In this document: positions 11,373 to 23,022 of the stretch, one piece after another
How positions within the stretch are numbered: the first letter of the stretch is position 1
Layout of the letters: each line of letters begins with the position of its first letter
NCBI GenBank assembly: GCA_032622095.1
Contig: CP136066.1
Coordinates: 196,594,816-196,658,815 of the forward strand
Source: Siphonodentalium dalli
Lineage: Eukaryota; Mollusca; Scaphopoda; Gadilida; Siphonodentaliidae
Direction: 5' to 3'
Length of the DNA stretch: 64,000 nucleotides
Program-made: the position numbers and the translations under genes
The notes under the pieces: model-generated
Database searches by the model: none
What the model was told of the DNA's origin: nothing
Seen by the model: only the letters and a program-made list of their open reading frames with translations

Positions 11373-13030
11373 TGATCTATGTAATGTTATCTTCAATGAG
11401 AATGCATCCTTCTGCCTTCTGTGGTTCTTGTGCTGCTTTTATTTGATCACTTCCCAATTCTGTCTCATTGCATCTTGCATATTTTAAAAATCTGGTTTTC
11501 TCATTAAAAAAAAACCCATGATGCACATTTTTCCAACTATGACTTTTGTTTACCCTGCGGATCCATCAGACTTATGATCTATATGGTGTTAAATTGTATA
11601 AGAATTCTCCTTCTTAAGGCCAAACTCAGAAATACTTGTGGTTTCTATACCATATTTTAAAGCCTACCATACCATCAAACCACAGAATTTGTTTTCATAT
11701 CATATGAAGAAAATATTTTAAATTGATTTTATGATATTAGACATACTGGACTGATAACTATAAAAAAAACCTCTTTGCCACATCTCTGCTCTCAGAATCA
11801 GTTATTAAAGTTTTCTAATTATGCAATAAAAACCCAGTGAAACTAAATCTCAGGCTAATAATGAAAATTTAATTTAACATCTATTTTTTTTTTTTTTTAA
11901 ATAAGAGCAAAAATAATGAATTTGAAATATGATATTGGCTTCCCACAGTGCTTTGAAATTGAAAGCATGGAATAACAATGACAACAAATGACCATTGAAT
12001 GCCTGGAAAGTGCTTAAATTGTTATATCGGGGGGGGGGGGGGGGGGGGGTGGATGGAGGGGGGAGTAGTGTTTGAATAGCATTGACACAGTGCTTGCTGA
12101 GCGCATAATTTGGGATCTTCGAAAAAACTCAGAAATTTCTGAGAAAAGGCCTCGAAAAAACATTGACGGACTTGGAAAACCTTGAAATTTTATGCGAAAA
12201 TGTCTATGAATAGCCTTTAATTTTATTATGGGAACTACTTTAAACCCCTCCTATCATTCACATTTTTTCTGACATTTTTTTCGGACATGTAACCCCCTAT
12301 CCAGGTATGTAATTTTCATTGGCCTATAATCTGTGGGTGTAGTTGTTGTGTTGGAGCCTGATCAGTCTGATTTTATATAATTGCATCAGAATGCTTTTTG
12401 CTGCCACATCTGGCCACATGTCTGTAGTTACTGATGGATTTATCTGCATTATGGATCCCCCTCTGTTTGCTATATATACCACATACTGTTTACCCATCAG
12501 TACAGCAGGGTCATTCTATGGGGTTACACCCATATCATTCTATTAGACTGGGAGCTAGTACCCAGCCACTTGAGATATGTCAATATCTGCCACATGTTTA
12601 ACCCTAGTATAGCTACTAGTATCCTGGCATGAGTTCAGGTGACTTTGTTCATTTATTATTTATACAAGCCACACCCGCGGTATTTGACTCTAAACTCACA
12701 AAGTTATCGAATAAAATACACGTTTGTGTCACGTATCTTAATTGACCAAACGTACAAAATCAAAACTAACGTATGTTTCTTCATAATTGGAGAATGGTCA
12801 GACAGAACAAGTTTACATAATAGAATCGTATTTGCAAAGATATTCAAAATTGGTTAAATCTAGTTAGTATTTTCTCGTAACCTCAGCTAACCTATTGTAT
12901 CGTAAATTGTCATGCATGTATTCCAAATAAGGAGGTGATGCAACATGACTGTGGTACAGCTCAGTAATATTATTATAGCGAAGTCCTTTCAAACTTCAAC
13001 ATAATGAAGGTTTAGGAGAAACCTATTATA
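11373..13030. other. No gene seen; 21-G run
   Basis: AT-rich sequence with no recognised repeat or gene. It contains an uninterrupted run of 21 G at 12029-12049 and a T run near 11886-11899. Short frames at 12343-12546 and 12639-12857 have no recognisable domain. Confidence 0.5.
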
Positions 13031-13035
13031 TATAT

Positions 13036-13125
13036 AGATAATGAATGGCTTGTCGTTGACTATTCCTCCTCGAGGACCACTATTTTGGCACAGTCAATGA
13101 CAAGACATTCATTATTTATTATATT
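13036..13125. repeat. Inverted repeat, about 25-bp arms
   Basis: AATGAATGGCTTGTC-GTTGAC at left is opposed by GTCAATGACAAGACATTCATT at right, with about 35 bp between that include CCTCCTCGAGGACC. Confidence 0.55.
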
Positions 13126-13309
13126 ATATCGAACATTGGTGTAAATTCTCTCACGGTGTCTGATTTTGTCACATTTTTATTTACCGTGAATTTTGAAAAT
13201 CGGTCTCAGATTTACAATTTACAGCATTCTTTTGACGATGGTAGGGGAGCATTATTTAACTATTGTTATTAGTCACATCTAACAGCATAGATTATATTAA
13301 GTTATAAAC

Positions 13310-13912
13310 TAGAGGTGTGACTCCCAATGGGACTACGGATACCCCCCTGTTTTTAAAATACTAAGATGTTTCACATGTCAGTAAACATTTAGTTAAAATA
13401 ATAAAATAACAGTTCCCATTGCAGGTGTACAACCATAACCCTAATCTTAAACCTATTGATCGAAAAATGTAGGAATAAAAGCTTGGACAAAATTATGTAT
13501 GTTGTGAAAAAATTTCTAAGTCGAAAAAGGGGAATAACTCCATATAAAAATGTCGGACAGACGTCATAATCGCAGGTGCACAGGTTCCCATGGTACTAAA
13601 TATCAGTGCCAAGATTAAAAACATTGACCGAAAAATGTAGGAATAAAAGCTCGGACAAAAGTATACATTTGCGAAAAAATTCTAAGTCGAAAAAGGGGGG
13701 ATAACTCCAAAAAAAAAGTCTGACAGACGTCATATTCGCATGTGCACAGGTTCCCATGGTGGTTGATGTCTGTGCCAAGTTTCACGGAAATTGATCAAAA
13801 AACGACTGAGAAAAACTCCGGACAAATTTGTGTCCACGGACGGACGACGGACGGACGACGGACAAGCTGACTCCAGTATACCCCCCATAACTTCGTTGCG
13901 GGGGGTATAATA
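13310..13912 (+). repeat. Dispersed-type repeat with internal duplication and CCCCCC/GGGGGG ends
   Basis: Begins near GGATACCCCCC and ends GCGGGGGGTATAA. A unit of about 175 bp (AGGAATAAAAGC, CGAAAAAGGGG, AATAACTCCA, CAGACGTCAT, CACAGGTTCCCATGGT) occurs at about 13470-13594 and 13638-13760. A GACGGACGGACGACGGAC run follows at 13838-13862. Looks like an old non-autonomous element; the superfamily is not determined. Confidence 0.55.
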
Positions 13913-14569
13913 ACGTACGTCTACTGGCATTACAAAATTAGGACTGGTCACTTGCCAACTAAACGGACAAACTATTAAATACATTGGATAGCTATTTGTC
14001 AGATCATTACAATTCACCAATAAATCTAATGATATACCGATATTCAGATTGGCCGAATTTTCAGGTGGCAACCCCATTGCACGAAATGAGTTTGTTACTA
14101 TAAATAGAAAAAGAATAGTAGACATGTAGGAATCCTACTGGGGTACTATCATAAAATAATATAGCATTATGCAGCCAATCAGAATGCGCGAAAGTCACTG
14201 AGATATAATATATATAGATAGATAACTTGCTTATTGCTAAATCTTCATTGCATTCTTCTTTATTACATAGCATCTGAATGGCGAAACTTGTATTCTCCAT
14301 ACAGTGAAGTAAACCTTGAAACACACATTTTATTGCACGAAATTGGTTGGAGGAAAAGTGACTACTCTTGCATGTTTACATGGTTTCAGATGAAGGTGTG
14401 TAGATCTATGTGTTTATAAACATTGGCTTCATGAATATTAATGAACTATCACAAAAAAGGGGATTTCCCCCCTTCATCTCTGAAATCAGTTAGAATGCCA
14501 GTGTCATCAGACTTAGATGAAAGTAATGAGAGGGAGTCTGGATATTTATCAGAGTGTACTGTATACAGT
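13913..14569. other. No gene seen
   Basis: Several overlapping chance frames on both strands and no recognised domain or RNA. Confidence 0.5.
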
Positions 14570-14744
14570 AATGCCCTAAGTAATCGACCCCTTAACCACA
14601 GCAGAATTATGGGTAACTTTTCAGGATTTATTCGGAAATATGGCTTGTTGCCATTCATCGGAAAGCTCTCACCGACTAAATCCTGAAAAGTTACCCATAA
14701 TTCTGCTGTGGTTAAGGGGTCGATTACTTAGGGCATTAATGTAG
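14570..14744. mobile_element. Family E MITE, shortened hairpin
   Basis: TACAGTAATGCCCTAAGTAA left, TTAGGGCATTAATGTA right. The outer arms are complete, but most of the inner right arm is deleted, leaving an interior of CCATTCATCGGAAAGCTCTC. Confidence 0.85.
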
Positions 14745-15361
14745 CATCTCTGCCTTTAGGTTTTAATGTCCATTATTAATGCTGAAATTAATCTTCTCCC
14801 CACCACCTTAAACAGCCTGTGAAATGATGATTGCTAAAAAACATCTGGTAAATATACAATCAATCACTGACATCAGAGTGTTAAATTATTAATGGCTTCT
14901 CTCTTTTGACTTAATACACACATTTTAGACAAATTCATGGCCATATTAAATTTACTATATAATATTTCCTGTGTATGTGGTGGTGTTTTATGGGGGAGTA
15001 GCTCCAATTACTGTTTATGCACCTCACATTTGTTGAAGTGTAACTTTAGTGTTATTGTGGGTGTGGTGATTTCATGCTTTGTGACTTCCAGTTTAAAGTT
15101 TGACCCCACTCAGGCTGGATATGTATATTAGGCCAAAATAAATAGACATGTGTTTCTTGTGACCCGCCCGCCCCTATTCCGGTGCCCTGACCATTTTAAT
15201 TTTAATTTTGCAAAATTAGTATGCATCTGATTTTATTTTCTGTGTAAACTGATTCATTTTCGTGTAAAACAGACACATTGCGTGTACCGCTAAACCGGAA
15301 ATTATACCACATTTCAATTAGGTCACAGCCGAATCAAACTTATTTTTTCATGTTTTAACGC
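14745..15361. other. No gene seen
   Basis: AT-rich, with no recognised feature. Confidence 0.5.
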
Positions 15362-15815
15362 CCGTAGAGATCATATTCCACCAGTACAAAACTTTGCAAA
15401 TTTTTTAAGTTTTGACAGGGAACCCTATAAAGATGGAAAATTAATGCAGGTAATATATTTCTTAGTTATTTGTTCCTTAATAATGTACTTCACTGTAGGT
15501 GAAGGTCACAACTTGAAATTGCATGATTTAAGTGACTTTGTGAGCGATTTTGCTTTGCGTCGTTTACAATTATGGAATTTATCCAGGTTATTATTAATTC
15601 AATGTTTATTGCGATATCGGCTCTTAAAAGTCACAAAAAAGCATGCATTCTCGAGCTGGGACCACCCTTAATGTGAAGTAGATTATTGAGGACAATTAAG
15701 TCTGAACACAGATATATATTCCCAGCCTTGTGTGTTCAATGTTATAAAGTTCCCTGTCAGAACTGGTCGAAACATAAAAACATTCCCAGGATTTGAACTG
15801 GTGGAATATGATATC
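15362..15815. repeat. Family H inverted-repeat element
   Basis: Left end GATCATATTCCACCAGTACA, right end TGAACTGGTGGAATATGAT. The arms continue inward (TTGACAGGGAACC opposite GTTCCCTGTCAG). A related copy lies at 37425-37885 and a fragment at 41755-41830. It has no coding capacity; the frame at 15444-15671 is chance. Confidence 0.65.
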
Positions 15816-15821
15816 TATATA

Positions 15822-16552
15822 TCTATTATATATTTTGAAAGATCTGTGTGTGTGTTTGTTTGTGTGTGTGTGTGTTTGAAATCGATGGACTCGAAAACGA
15901 CTAAGCCAATTTCGATGAAATTTGGTATTTTAGGGTATTTTCGGCCGGAGACGAACATAGGCATATTTATTTGTCCGTGCGAGGTCAACTTTTCACGTGC
16001 GGAGGTCAAATCTATTTTTACGCCGTTTTGCGCTAATATATTTCAGTTCGGTGCTCACAAATCGATTCGATATAGCGCGAATAATAAATTGCCAGTCATA
16101 TAATTTACACGGTTAGAATCTGTGTGGCTTCATCTTTCCAACGATATATAATATGTATGTATCCGTTTTAGTTATCTGCCTCAATTATTAGGGACAAGTG
16201 GTATGATCTTTTATCAGGATAAAAATCAATGCGTAACTTCTATGACTTCGTCAGAGGTCACAAAGTTAGATTACGTTAACTCTCACCCTGCCGATGCATT
16301 TGACTGTGTCGCGTTAACTCATCACCGGCCGAGGTATCCGCAAATGACATTGGGCTATATATCTCGGAAACGGGTGTAGCTATCGACTTGAAATTTGGTA
16401 TGTGAATGTATCTTGCCCCGGTACGAATTTTATCGGGTCGCCGAGCACGTGCGACACCAGCTTCGCGCATGCGCAGACCAGATCTAGGAAACGGGTGGAG
16501 CAATCGACTTGAAATTTTTGAATAGCCCGGACGAAGTCGGGTCACCTTCTAG
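15822..16552 (+). mobile_element. Non-autonomous Helitron
   Basis: The 5' end is A then TCTATTATATATTTTGAAAG. The 3' end has hairpin GCCCGGACGAAGTCGGG followed by TCACCTT and CTAG, with host T next. A TC start, a hairpin a few bases before a CTRR end, and insertion between A and T are hallmarks of Helitrons. It contains units shared with the array at 48849 (GAAACGGGTGGAGC, ATCGACTTGAAATTT, CGCGCATGCGCAGA). There is no Rep/helicase coding sequence. A TG microsatellite lies at about 15845-15878. Confidence 0.8.
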
Positions 16553-17078
16553 TATATATATATGCAGACTATGGACATTATTGAGATTATATAGAGATTC
16601 ATGCATGAGCTAGTCAGTTCCCGCCCCCACCTCCCCCACACCAGCCATATATGGCATACTCGTCAATTGTGACCCAGGGAAGGTAGCAACAGTTGAATAC
16701 CTATATCAGGAACCTACAAGGTGTTGATCGATAGCCAATTTATTTTACAATACATTCAACAAAATATGAATAATAAAAGGTACTTTGGTGTGGAAACTAC
16801 ATGTATGTCATTTCGCAGATGAAATAGCACATAGGACAGTTGACGTTGTTATACTGTGAAGTATCACACCATCATGGATTCAGTGTGTCAAATACTGGTC
16901 TGTTTGTGCATACCTGCTCAATCAAAAACATTGCTGTTTTTCTTCATTGCCACTTGGAAGGTGCAAGCATAGATACAAAAAAATATATAAATATAGTATT
17001 TTTCATGCACTACAGGAAGGACAACAGGGGCAGCTCTGGGGGCTCCCTCCCTGCTGTCACGTACACCCCTGGTAAATA
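16553..17078. other. No gene seen
   Basis: An open frame at 16840-17223 runs into the next MITE and has no recognisable domain. Confidence 0.45.
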
Positions 17079-17211
17079 CAGTAATGCTCTAATTAATCTC
17101 GGGGAGAGCTTTCCGATGAATGGCAACAAGCCATATTTCCGACTAAATCCTGAAAAGTTACCCATAATTCTGCTTTGGTTAAGAGGTCGTTTAATTAGAG
17201 CATTACTGTAC
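17079..17211. mobile_element. Family E MITE, left arm mostly deleted
   Basis: TACAGTAATGCTCTAATTAA, then directly GGGGAGAGCTTTCCGATGAA and the right arm to GAGCATTACTGTA. Confidence 0.8.
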
Positions 17212-18977
17212 CTTATGGAATGAACATTTCACCAGTGCATACATTTCCATTACATTTATAATTCAACTCCTGCATAATGGTCCCCAAAGCTTCCCTGCTT
17301 GACATTGTATTTAAAGTCAGTGGCCTTCATGTATTAGGTTTTAATTTGATTGTATGCAGTGGAATGCATCAATACAGATCCTTTTGATTAGATTGATCAG
17401 ATATATGAGGACCAGGTGGTTTAAATTGGTATGAGCTGACCTAATTACCTAGATATAGTGACCTAGTCACACACTGGTCTACTCATCTTTCTTCCTTTGA
17501 TCACATGAGAAAATGATTTGTGTGGCCAGTGATGTCCTCACTTTTGTCTGATATGCTAAATGGAGTACAGTACTGACTGAAAAAAGTTATATTGCTTGAA
17601 GTTGTACCCCTCAAATTTGGGTTTGGTCTGACCATTACGGGCAGAGTTATGGCCCCTTATCGACTTAGAATTTGCTGATTATTTTGTTGTCCAAATGATA
17701 ACTCAAGTTATGATAGGTTTCATATTTTGTATGTGGATTAATGGCATGAAAATAAAGGTCAATTTATAATTTTGGTTTGGTTCGACCATTTCAGATGGAG
17801 TTATGCCACTTTTTTTACTTAGAATTTGCCAATTATTCTGGTTTTTAATCAAATATGTTGGTTGTGGAATATACCCAACAAGCTAGCAACAGACCAGTGG
17901 TCCGTGTTCCATGTTCCTACATCGCTCGGATAGTCATAATTTAGATTGTACATATGTTTCAATTCACTTTTCCACTATAGCATGATAGTGATAACGCGGA
18001 ATTTCATCAGGGAACGGCGTGATAAATAGATCGGCATAATATATGCCTATTTTAAATGTGATTGGCCTGATTTGTCGAGGCCAGTAGCACCATTTTTTTG
18101 CATGGGCATGCACGATATGTGCCAATTTTATAATTCGGCATATTATATGCCACTTTAATGAGTATTCTGAGCATGGAATTTATAGATTCCATCGAATTTA
18201 GATGGGTGACTTGTGCTGCATATTTTATTAGAGCAGTCGTATCAGGCCCAAGTTTTGCATTTTGAGTCAGTGAAGCAAAATTGAAACAAAATGGAATTCA
18301 AAAAAAGTTCACAGGTTCTTGAAGTTGACACTGGAGTATGATATCTGAGGGCGTAAGTAGTCAGAGCAGACATCCATGGCATGAATCACACCACAGGTGG
18401 CTTCTTCCAATCTGACAAAATATGTTGCAAAACCTGACAAAACACAAATTGAATTATTTTGCAACCACATGGCCTATGATTAGCACAGCAGTAATGCATC
18501 TGTGAACCATATGCACCCCATCTGTACTGAGCTTCCAAAGTACTTGTAGATCAATCTCCACCCTACAGCTGTACATGCTTGCTGTGATTTGACCTAGTTT
18601 CTGCATCAGATGTGAGAAACTTATGGCCGTTTTATTGGGTTTTCCCCAGCCATATCTAATTATAGCTGTCCTTCAGTAAAGTTATTGATTTCTGGGTCTC
18701 CATTGATTGACATTGCATGTAAACATCCCGTCTATATCGTGTATGCTCATGCAGCGTGAAGTCCCCGGAATTCTTACTGTCTGTGATTTTGCAATGTCAG
18801 TGCATTCGTCATAATTCTCAATATTTATCTGTGCTACCTATGGAATTGGATTACTGTTTCCTCCATGTTGGTTATTATGCATTGATACATGTTGTGTGGG
18901 GCACTCCAAGCTAAGGTGAGGTTTACTTTTAATTATTCCTTGGGTGAAATTGTGTTATCTACCTTTTACCATTTACC
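17212..18977. other. No gene seen; diverged family J repeat at about 17590-17840
   Basis: Two degenerate J blocks are visible, each with GATAACT- or TTTGGT-type segments followed by AGTTATGGCCCC or GAGTTATGCCAC. The rest shows no gene or RNA. Confidence 0.5.
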
Positions 18978-19686
18978 CAAGCAGGTATAAAGGATATTGT
19001 GTGTCTGGCATTTGCAGAATCAGTTCCCCAGAGGGTGAATTTAGTGACACTATCCGGCACAGTGGTCTGAATTCACCCTCCGGGGACACCATTATGCTTA
19101 AGCCTCAACCGCTATATGGTAGACTTAGGATGAGATTGCAGTTCCCCAGTTGAAATTGGTGATGTTCACCCATTAGTCACCTTGATTATAAATGATTATA
19201 AATGGGAATAAAATAAAGTAACACCATTTAAGACTCATTTGAGTTTTAAAAAAACACGAGCTTTCGGCTATCTAGTAGCCTTTATAAAGTATACCTAATT
19301 ACCTAGATATACTTGATAAAGGCTACTAGATAGCCGAAAGCTCGTGTTTTAAAAAAACTAAAATGAGTCTTAAATGGTGTTACTTTATTTTATTCCCATT
19401 TATTATTAACACAGACTCATACGGCATATATACTTCAATAATGTCACCTTGATTATGCAATCTATCTTCTGAAAAATTGGGGATATATAAACTGAACAGA
19501 GAATAAGTAACTGAAAATAATGTTCATTTGAGACTATAGACACTTCCCAGAATATGAGGCCTAAGCAGAATGAGGTCCCTTGAGGGTAAAATTGGTGATG
19601 CTAGCCCACTGTGTGGGATAGCGTCACTAAATTCACCTTCTGCAGACCTCATTCTGCACATGTCAGACACACTATATCCAGACTTG
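18978..19686. mobile_element. Family D MITE with a large foldback inside
   Basis: Left end CAAGCAGG at 18978, then GTGTGTCTGGCATTTGCAGA; right end CATGTCAGACACAC to CAGACTTG at 19686. Both D hairpins are present but diverged. The interior carries a separate long inverted repeat at 19198-19403. The 8 bp before the left end, CATTTACC, recurs 9 bp beyond the right end, so a short extra segment may belong to the element. Confidence 0.75.
19198..19403. repeat. Long inverted repeat, about 95-bp arms
   Basis: Left arm from AAATGGGAATAAAATAAAGT through ACACGAGCTTTCGGCTATCT and AGTAGCCTTTAT; right arm is the near-perfect reverse complement starting TAAAGGCTACTAGATAGCCG. The loop is about 30 bp. It sits inside a D element, so it is either part of that copy or a nested insertion. 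Confidence 0.8.
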
Positions 19687-20208
19687 CATTTTAGCATTTA
19701 CCATTACATTCAGTCATTGTGGGTTAAAAGCCTTTTGACTGATATTTATGGTCTTTTACATTCTTCATGTGTGTAATAGCATTTTTGAGTTGCATGTGGT
19801 CGGTTATATATTTGTATGGGTAACACATTGCAATTGCATGCATTTAGTAGATTTAGTCACTAGGTTTTGAATTTGCTCCTGAACTGAATATAGGCTCTTC
19901 CCTATCCCGATTTTGAACTTAATACATGTACCTCACACAGGCGTATTGTCTATCAGCGTAACACACATGGTATGAATTAAGTTGTGATGTGGACCACTCC
20001 CCTTGAGTGAAAATATGGGAGTACAAAATAAACAAAGGCCCCTGGTGAAAATACTAAAATACCAATATAGACTACATGTATATTGGTATTTTAGTATTTT
20101 AGGGGCCTGTGGCTCTCAATGGAAAAATCACTGCTGTTTATTTAACGGTCATTTTTTTTCTTCCCAAAATATGGAGTAAATTTTGACAATTGTACGTTGT
20201 TCAGACAA
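19687..20208. other. No gene; short foldback at 20035-20112
   Basis: The foldback (GCCCCTGGTGAAAATACTAA opposite TTAGTATTTTAGGGGC) is the second copy of the 10577 repeat. Otherwise featureless. Confidence 0.55.
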
Positions 20209-21142
20209 TAGGGTTGAAACGATTAATCGACTAGTCGTAGACGACGCTGAAATGTCAGAACGTCGACTCTGAATTTTGCCGTCGACTAGTCGGAATATAG
20301 TGTATTAGTTTCATGTATAACGTTTTCAAGATTCCGGCATAAACGGTGTTAACTGCGCGTAAGTTATGGTAAGTATAACGTTTGGTGGCACCCGGAATTG
20401 ACAGTGTTACTAGTATAGACACACACGGACCGGTGACCCGACTATTAATTGAACGAATGAAATTGACAACACAATGTCTCACTCGTGGTTTGAGGTCAAA
20501 GACATGATGGCAACGATTGACGCGGCTTTGTCGTTTGTCCGAGACCGCTTTGATATAGACACTGTGTATATTTCAATTGATCTCGCAACATCGGGTTATG
20601 ATGCGACGCTGGGTGAAGGTCCCTTAAGGTGACGTCATTGGTGCTACCGTATATAAATGATACTGACATTAAGAACTGGCTATCGTATTCTACAACATAG
20701 CCTATACTATAGGGCGTACGTATTTAGTCGGAACATTAACATTTTATAGTGACACCGCTCGGCAACGGTTTATTGGTGATCATGTGACTAAACGAAATAA
20801 TCTCGAACGCTGATATTAAATTTAAAACCTGTATAAATGATCGTGTTTTTAATAATTATCCACCACATGTCTAATTATAATAATTACATTCAGTGTGTTG
20901 GATAAATATCAAGATGTTTACAGTATTATTTCCCAAATAAATTGGTGTGTATGCAGGGAAATGCGCAACCCAATAGACCGTCATTGCATTATAATATAGT
21001 CATCAGTGAACGCCATGTACGATGAATTTTCCATACAATGTTGTGTTTGAAAGTTTTGATATTGGGTACCGACTAGTCGACGCAACGTGACTTTTGGGCC
21101 TCGACTAGTCGACTCTGAAATTCACTAATCGTTTCAACACTA
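20209..21142. mobile_element. Non-autonomous hAT transposon 1
   Basis: Termini TAGGGTTGAAACGATTA and TAATCGTTTCAACACTA, flanked by TCAGACAA (20201-20208) and TCAGATAA (21143-21150), an 8-bp duplication with one mismatch. Subterminal CGACTAGTCG palindromes occur at both ends, as in many hAT elements. At 934 bp it is far too short for a full hAT transposase. Confidence 0.9.
20474..20632 (+). other. Small open frame inside hAT element 1, unknown
   Basis: ATG to TGA, 52 codons, starting MSHSWFEVKDMMATIDAAL. Its codons look less AT-biased than the surroundings. It could be a remnant of a captured or transposase exon, but I recognise no family. Low confidence that it is translated. Confidence 0.2.
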
Positions 21143-21150
21143 TCAGATAA

Positions 21151-21637
21151 TGTGCTTTTTTTCTGAAATGGTAAGATCCGCATGGCTATAATTTTCAGTA
21201 ATATTAGTTGAATGCTACATTCTTTCAGTGGGCAAAGTGTCTGGTCAATTTGGATATTATAGTTGTAAAAATAGCAAAATTATTCTCAATTTCTATTTCT
21301 ATCGTACCGGAGTGTGTTTCACATCACTTTAACTTGGATTGTTCAGTAGATCATAACTGCCGGCAATACAGTGCAGCATTGGTTCAAGTAGCATATTGTA
21401 CCCAGTTACTTCCATGTGCCCCAATTATACTGGTTTGACATTACTGCCAGGAGTAATGTATCCTGTTATTAGTATATGGATTTCAAATGATAGATGTAAT
21501 TGACATTCTGTTGGTGCTCTTATGCACCCCACCCTGTAGTTAAAGCCATCAATGTGAATTCATTATCCCTAGATTTTGCATGACCTACAGCCTGCATGCT
21601 GCACAGCAGCACTTTTTGTTCGGGTCCTATAACAATT
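21151..21637. other. No gene seen
   Basis: A 76-residue frame at 21208-21438 has no recognised domain. Confidence 0.45.
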
Positions 21638-21854
21638 ACAGTAATGCCCTAAGTAATCGACTCCTTAACCACAGCAGAATTATGGGTAATTTTTCAGGAT
21701 TTAGTCGGAAATATGGCTTGTTGCCATTCATCGGAAAGCTCTCACTGAGAACTTTCCGATGAATGGCAACAAGCCATATTTCCGACTAAATCCTGAAAAG
21801 TTACCCATAATTCTGCTGTGGTTAAAGAGTCGATTATTTAGGACATTGCTGTAA
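21638..21854. mobile_element. Family E MITE, nearly complete palindrome
   Basis: TACAGTAATGCCCTAAGTAA to GGACATTGCTGTA. The two arms of about 105 bp are almost perfectly complementary and meet at CTCTCACTGAGA. This is the best single copy for the family's architecture. Confidence 0.9.
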
Positions 21855-21855
21855 C

Positions 21856-22839
21856 TAGGCTTGCCACGATTATTCGATTAATCGACTAACCTTCGGCAAG
21901 TGGCGTAGTCGACGGTTATTTACTTTCGTCGACTAATCGTCCGAAGGGGGTGGGTGGGTATGGTTGTGTAACTTGTGTATGTAAGCAGTACTTTTCATCG
22001 ATGTCATGCCTGGATGTAACTGTTAACTGCCTATGCAGCACAATTCCGTTGCGTCGTCCTCTGCCTTTGATGTTGCCGCCGACGTTTGGCGGTCATCTTC
22101 AAAGAATTATGTGTGCGACATCGAAATGTTAATTATGTTTATTCTTTAACTATGAATATTAATTTACTATTAGTGCTACTGTGCTAGATATATTTCCGAA
22201 GCGGCTGCCGGTTACGTATATAATATAAACTATTAATTTGTTTCATTATTTCTTGCATTTCTTTATTGAAAATGTCCAGGTTATACACGGCAGTAAATGT
22301 GACTGCATCCCCGTCCCCCAGGGTCCCACACACAAGCTCAAATATCTCCCACTGTCTACCTATGTCCTCGTAAGTGCACACCTTTCGCCGCAATTTTACC
22401 GATTAATGTGATGCACATGACCTGCCGAATACGTAGTGGCGGATTGGGAGTCGCGATCGAGATTAGCTTTACTTCGTGCAATTTTGCAGTTACTGTCACG
22501 TCGTGTATGCAGTTTGCTCTATCTTTGCCAGAAACATCGGCAATGGGCACTTGGCAGTACTTAATAGTAAGGGCCTGTTGAAAACTACATCGGGACGAAT
22601 GAGACTATGAGGGCATGAGTGTTCCGTGTTGTATACAAAATATACAAATACAGTGTAAAATACGGAGCATCGACAGTTTATAACTCTTCAAAATGGATGT
22701 AAAGAAGTCATCGTAATTTCGCATGTATCAATTGTTTACCTGGATGTAATACAGGGCGCATATATTACCGATTAATCGACTAACCGTCGATTATTGCTGC
22801 TGATTAGTCGATTATGAAAACTCAGTCGTGGCAACCCTA
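21856..22839. mobile_element. Non-autonomous hAT transposon 2
   Basis: Starts TAGGCTTGCCACGATTATTC and ends GTCGTGGCAACCCTA, flanked by a perfect 8-bp duplication GCTGTAAC (21848-21855, 22840-22847). ATTAATCGACTA motifs are subterminal at both ends. The duplication includes the last bases of the adjacent E element, so this insertion is younger than that E copy. Minus-strand frames at 22184-22393 and 22356-22550 overlap each other and have no recognisable domain. Confidence 0.92.
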
Positions 22840-22887
22840 GCTGTAACTCCACCTATAGTATAGCTAGATGTGTGTCTGTCATAAGTG

Positions 22888-23022
22888 TGTCAGGCCTGAG
22901 AATAAGGTGCCTGTCATTTGTAGAATGAGGTCCACAGAGGGTGAATTTAGTGACAATATCCCGCAGGCTGGCATCACTAAATTCACCCTCTGGGGACCTC
23001 ATTCTGCTTATAGGCCTCATCT
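22888..23022. mobile_element. Family D MITE, one hairpin
   Basis: CAGGCCTGAG, then CCTGTCATTTGTAGAATGAG, hairpin, CCTCATTCTGCTTATAGGCC. The second hairpin and right end are missing. Confidence 0.7.

Noticed and set aside
13730-14125. 131-codon minus-strand frame, the longest in the 5' flank
   Set aside because: About half of it overlaps a dispersed repeat, the rest is AT-rich, and I recognise no domain in it.
20209-22839. A composite transposon formed by the two hAT elements
   Set aside because: Each has its own 8-bp duplication and different termini, so they are independent insertions.
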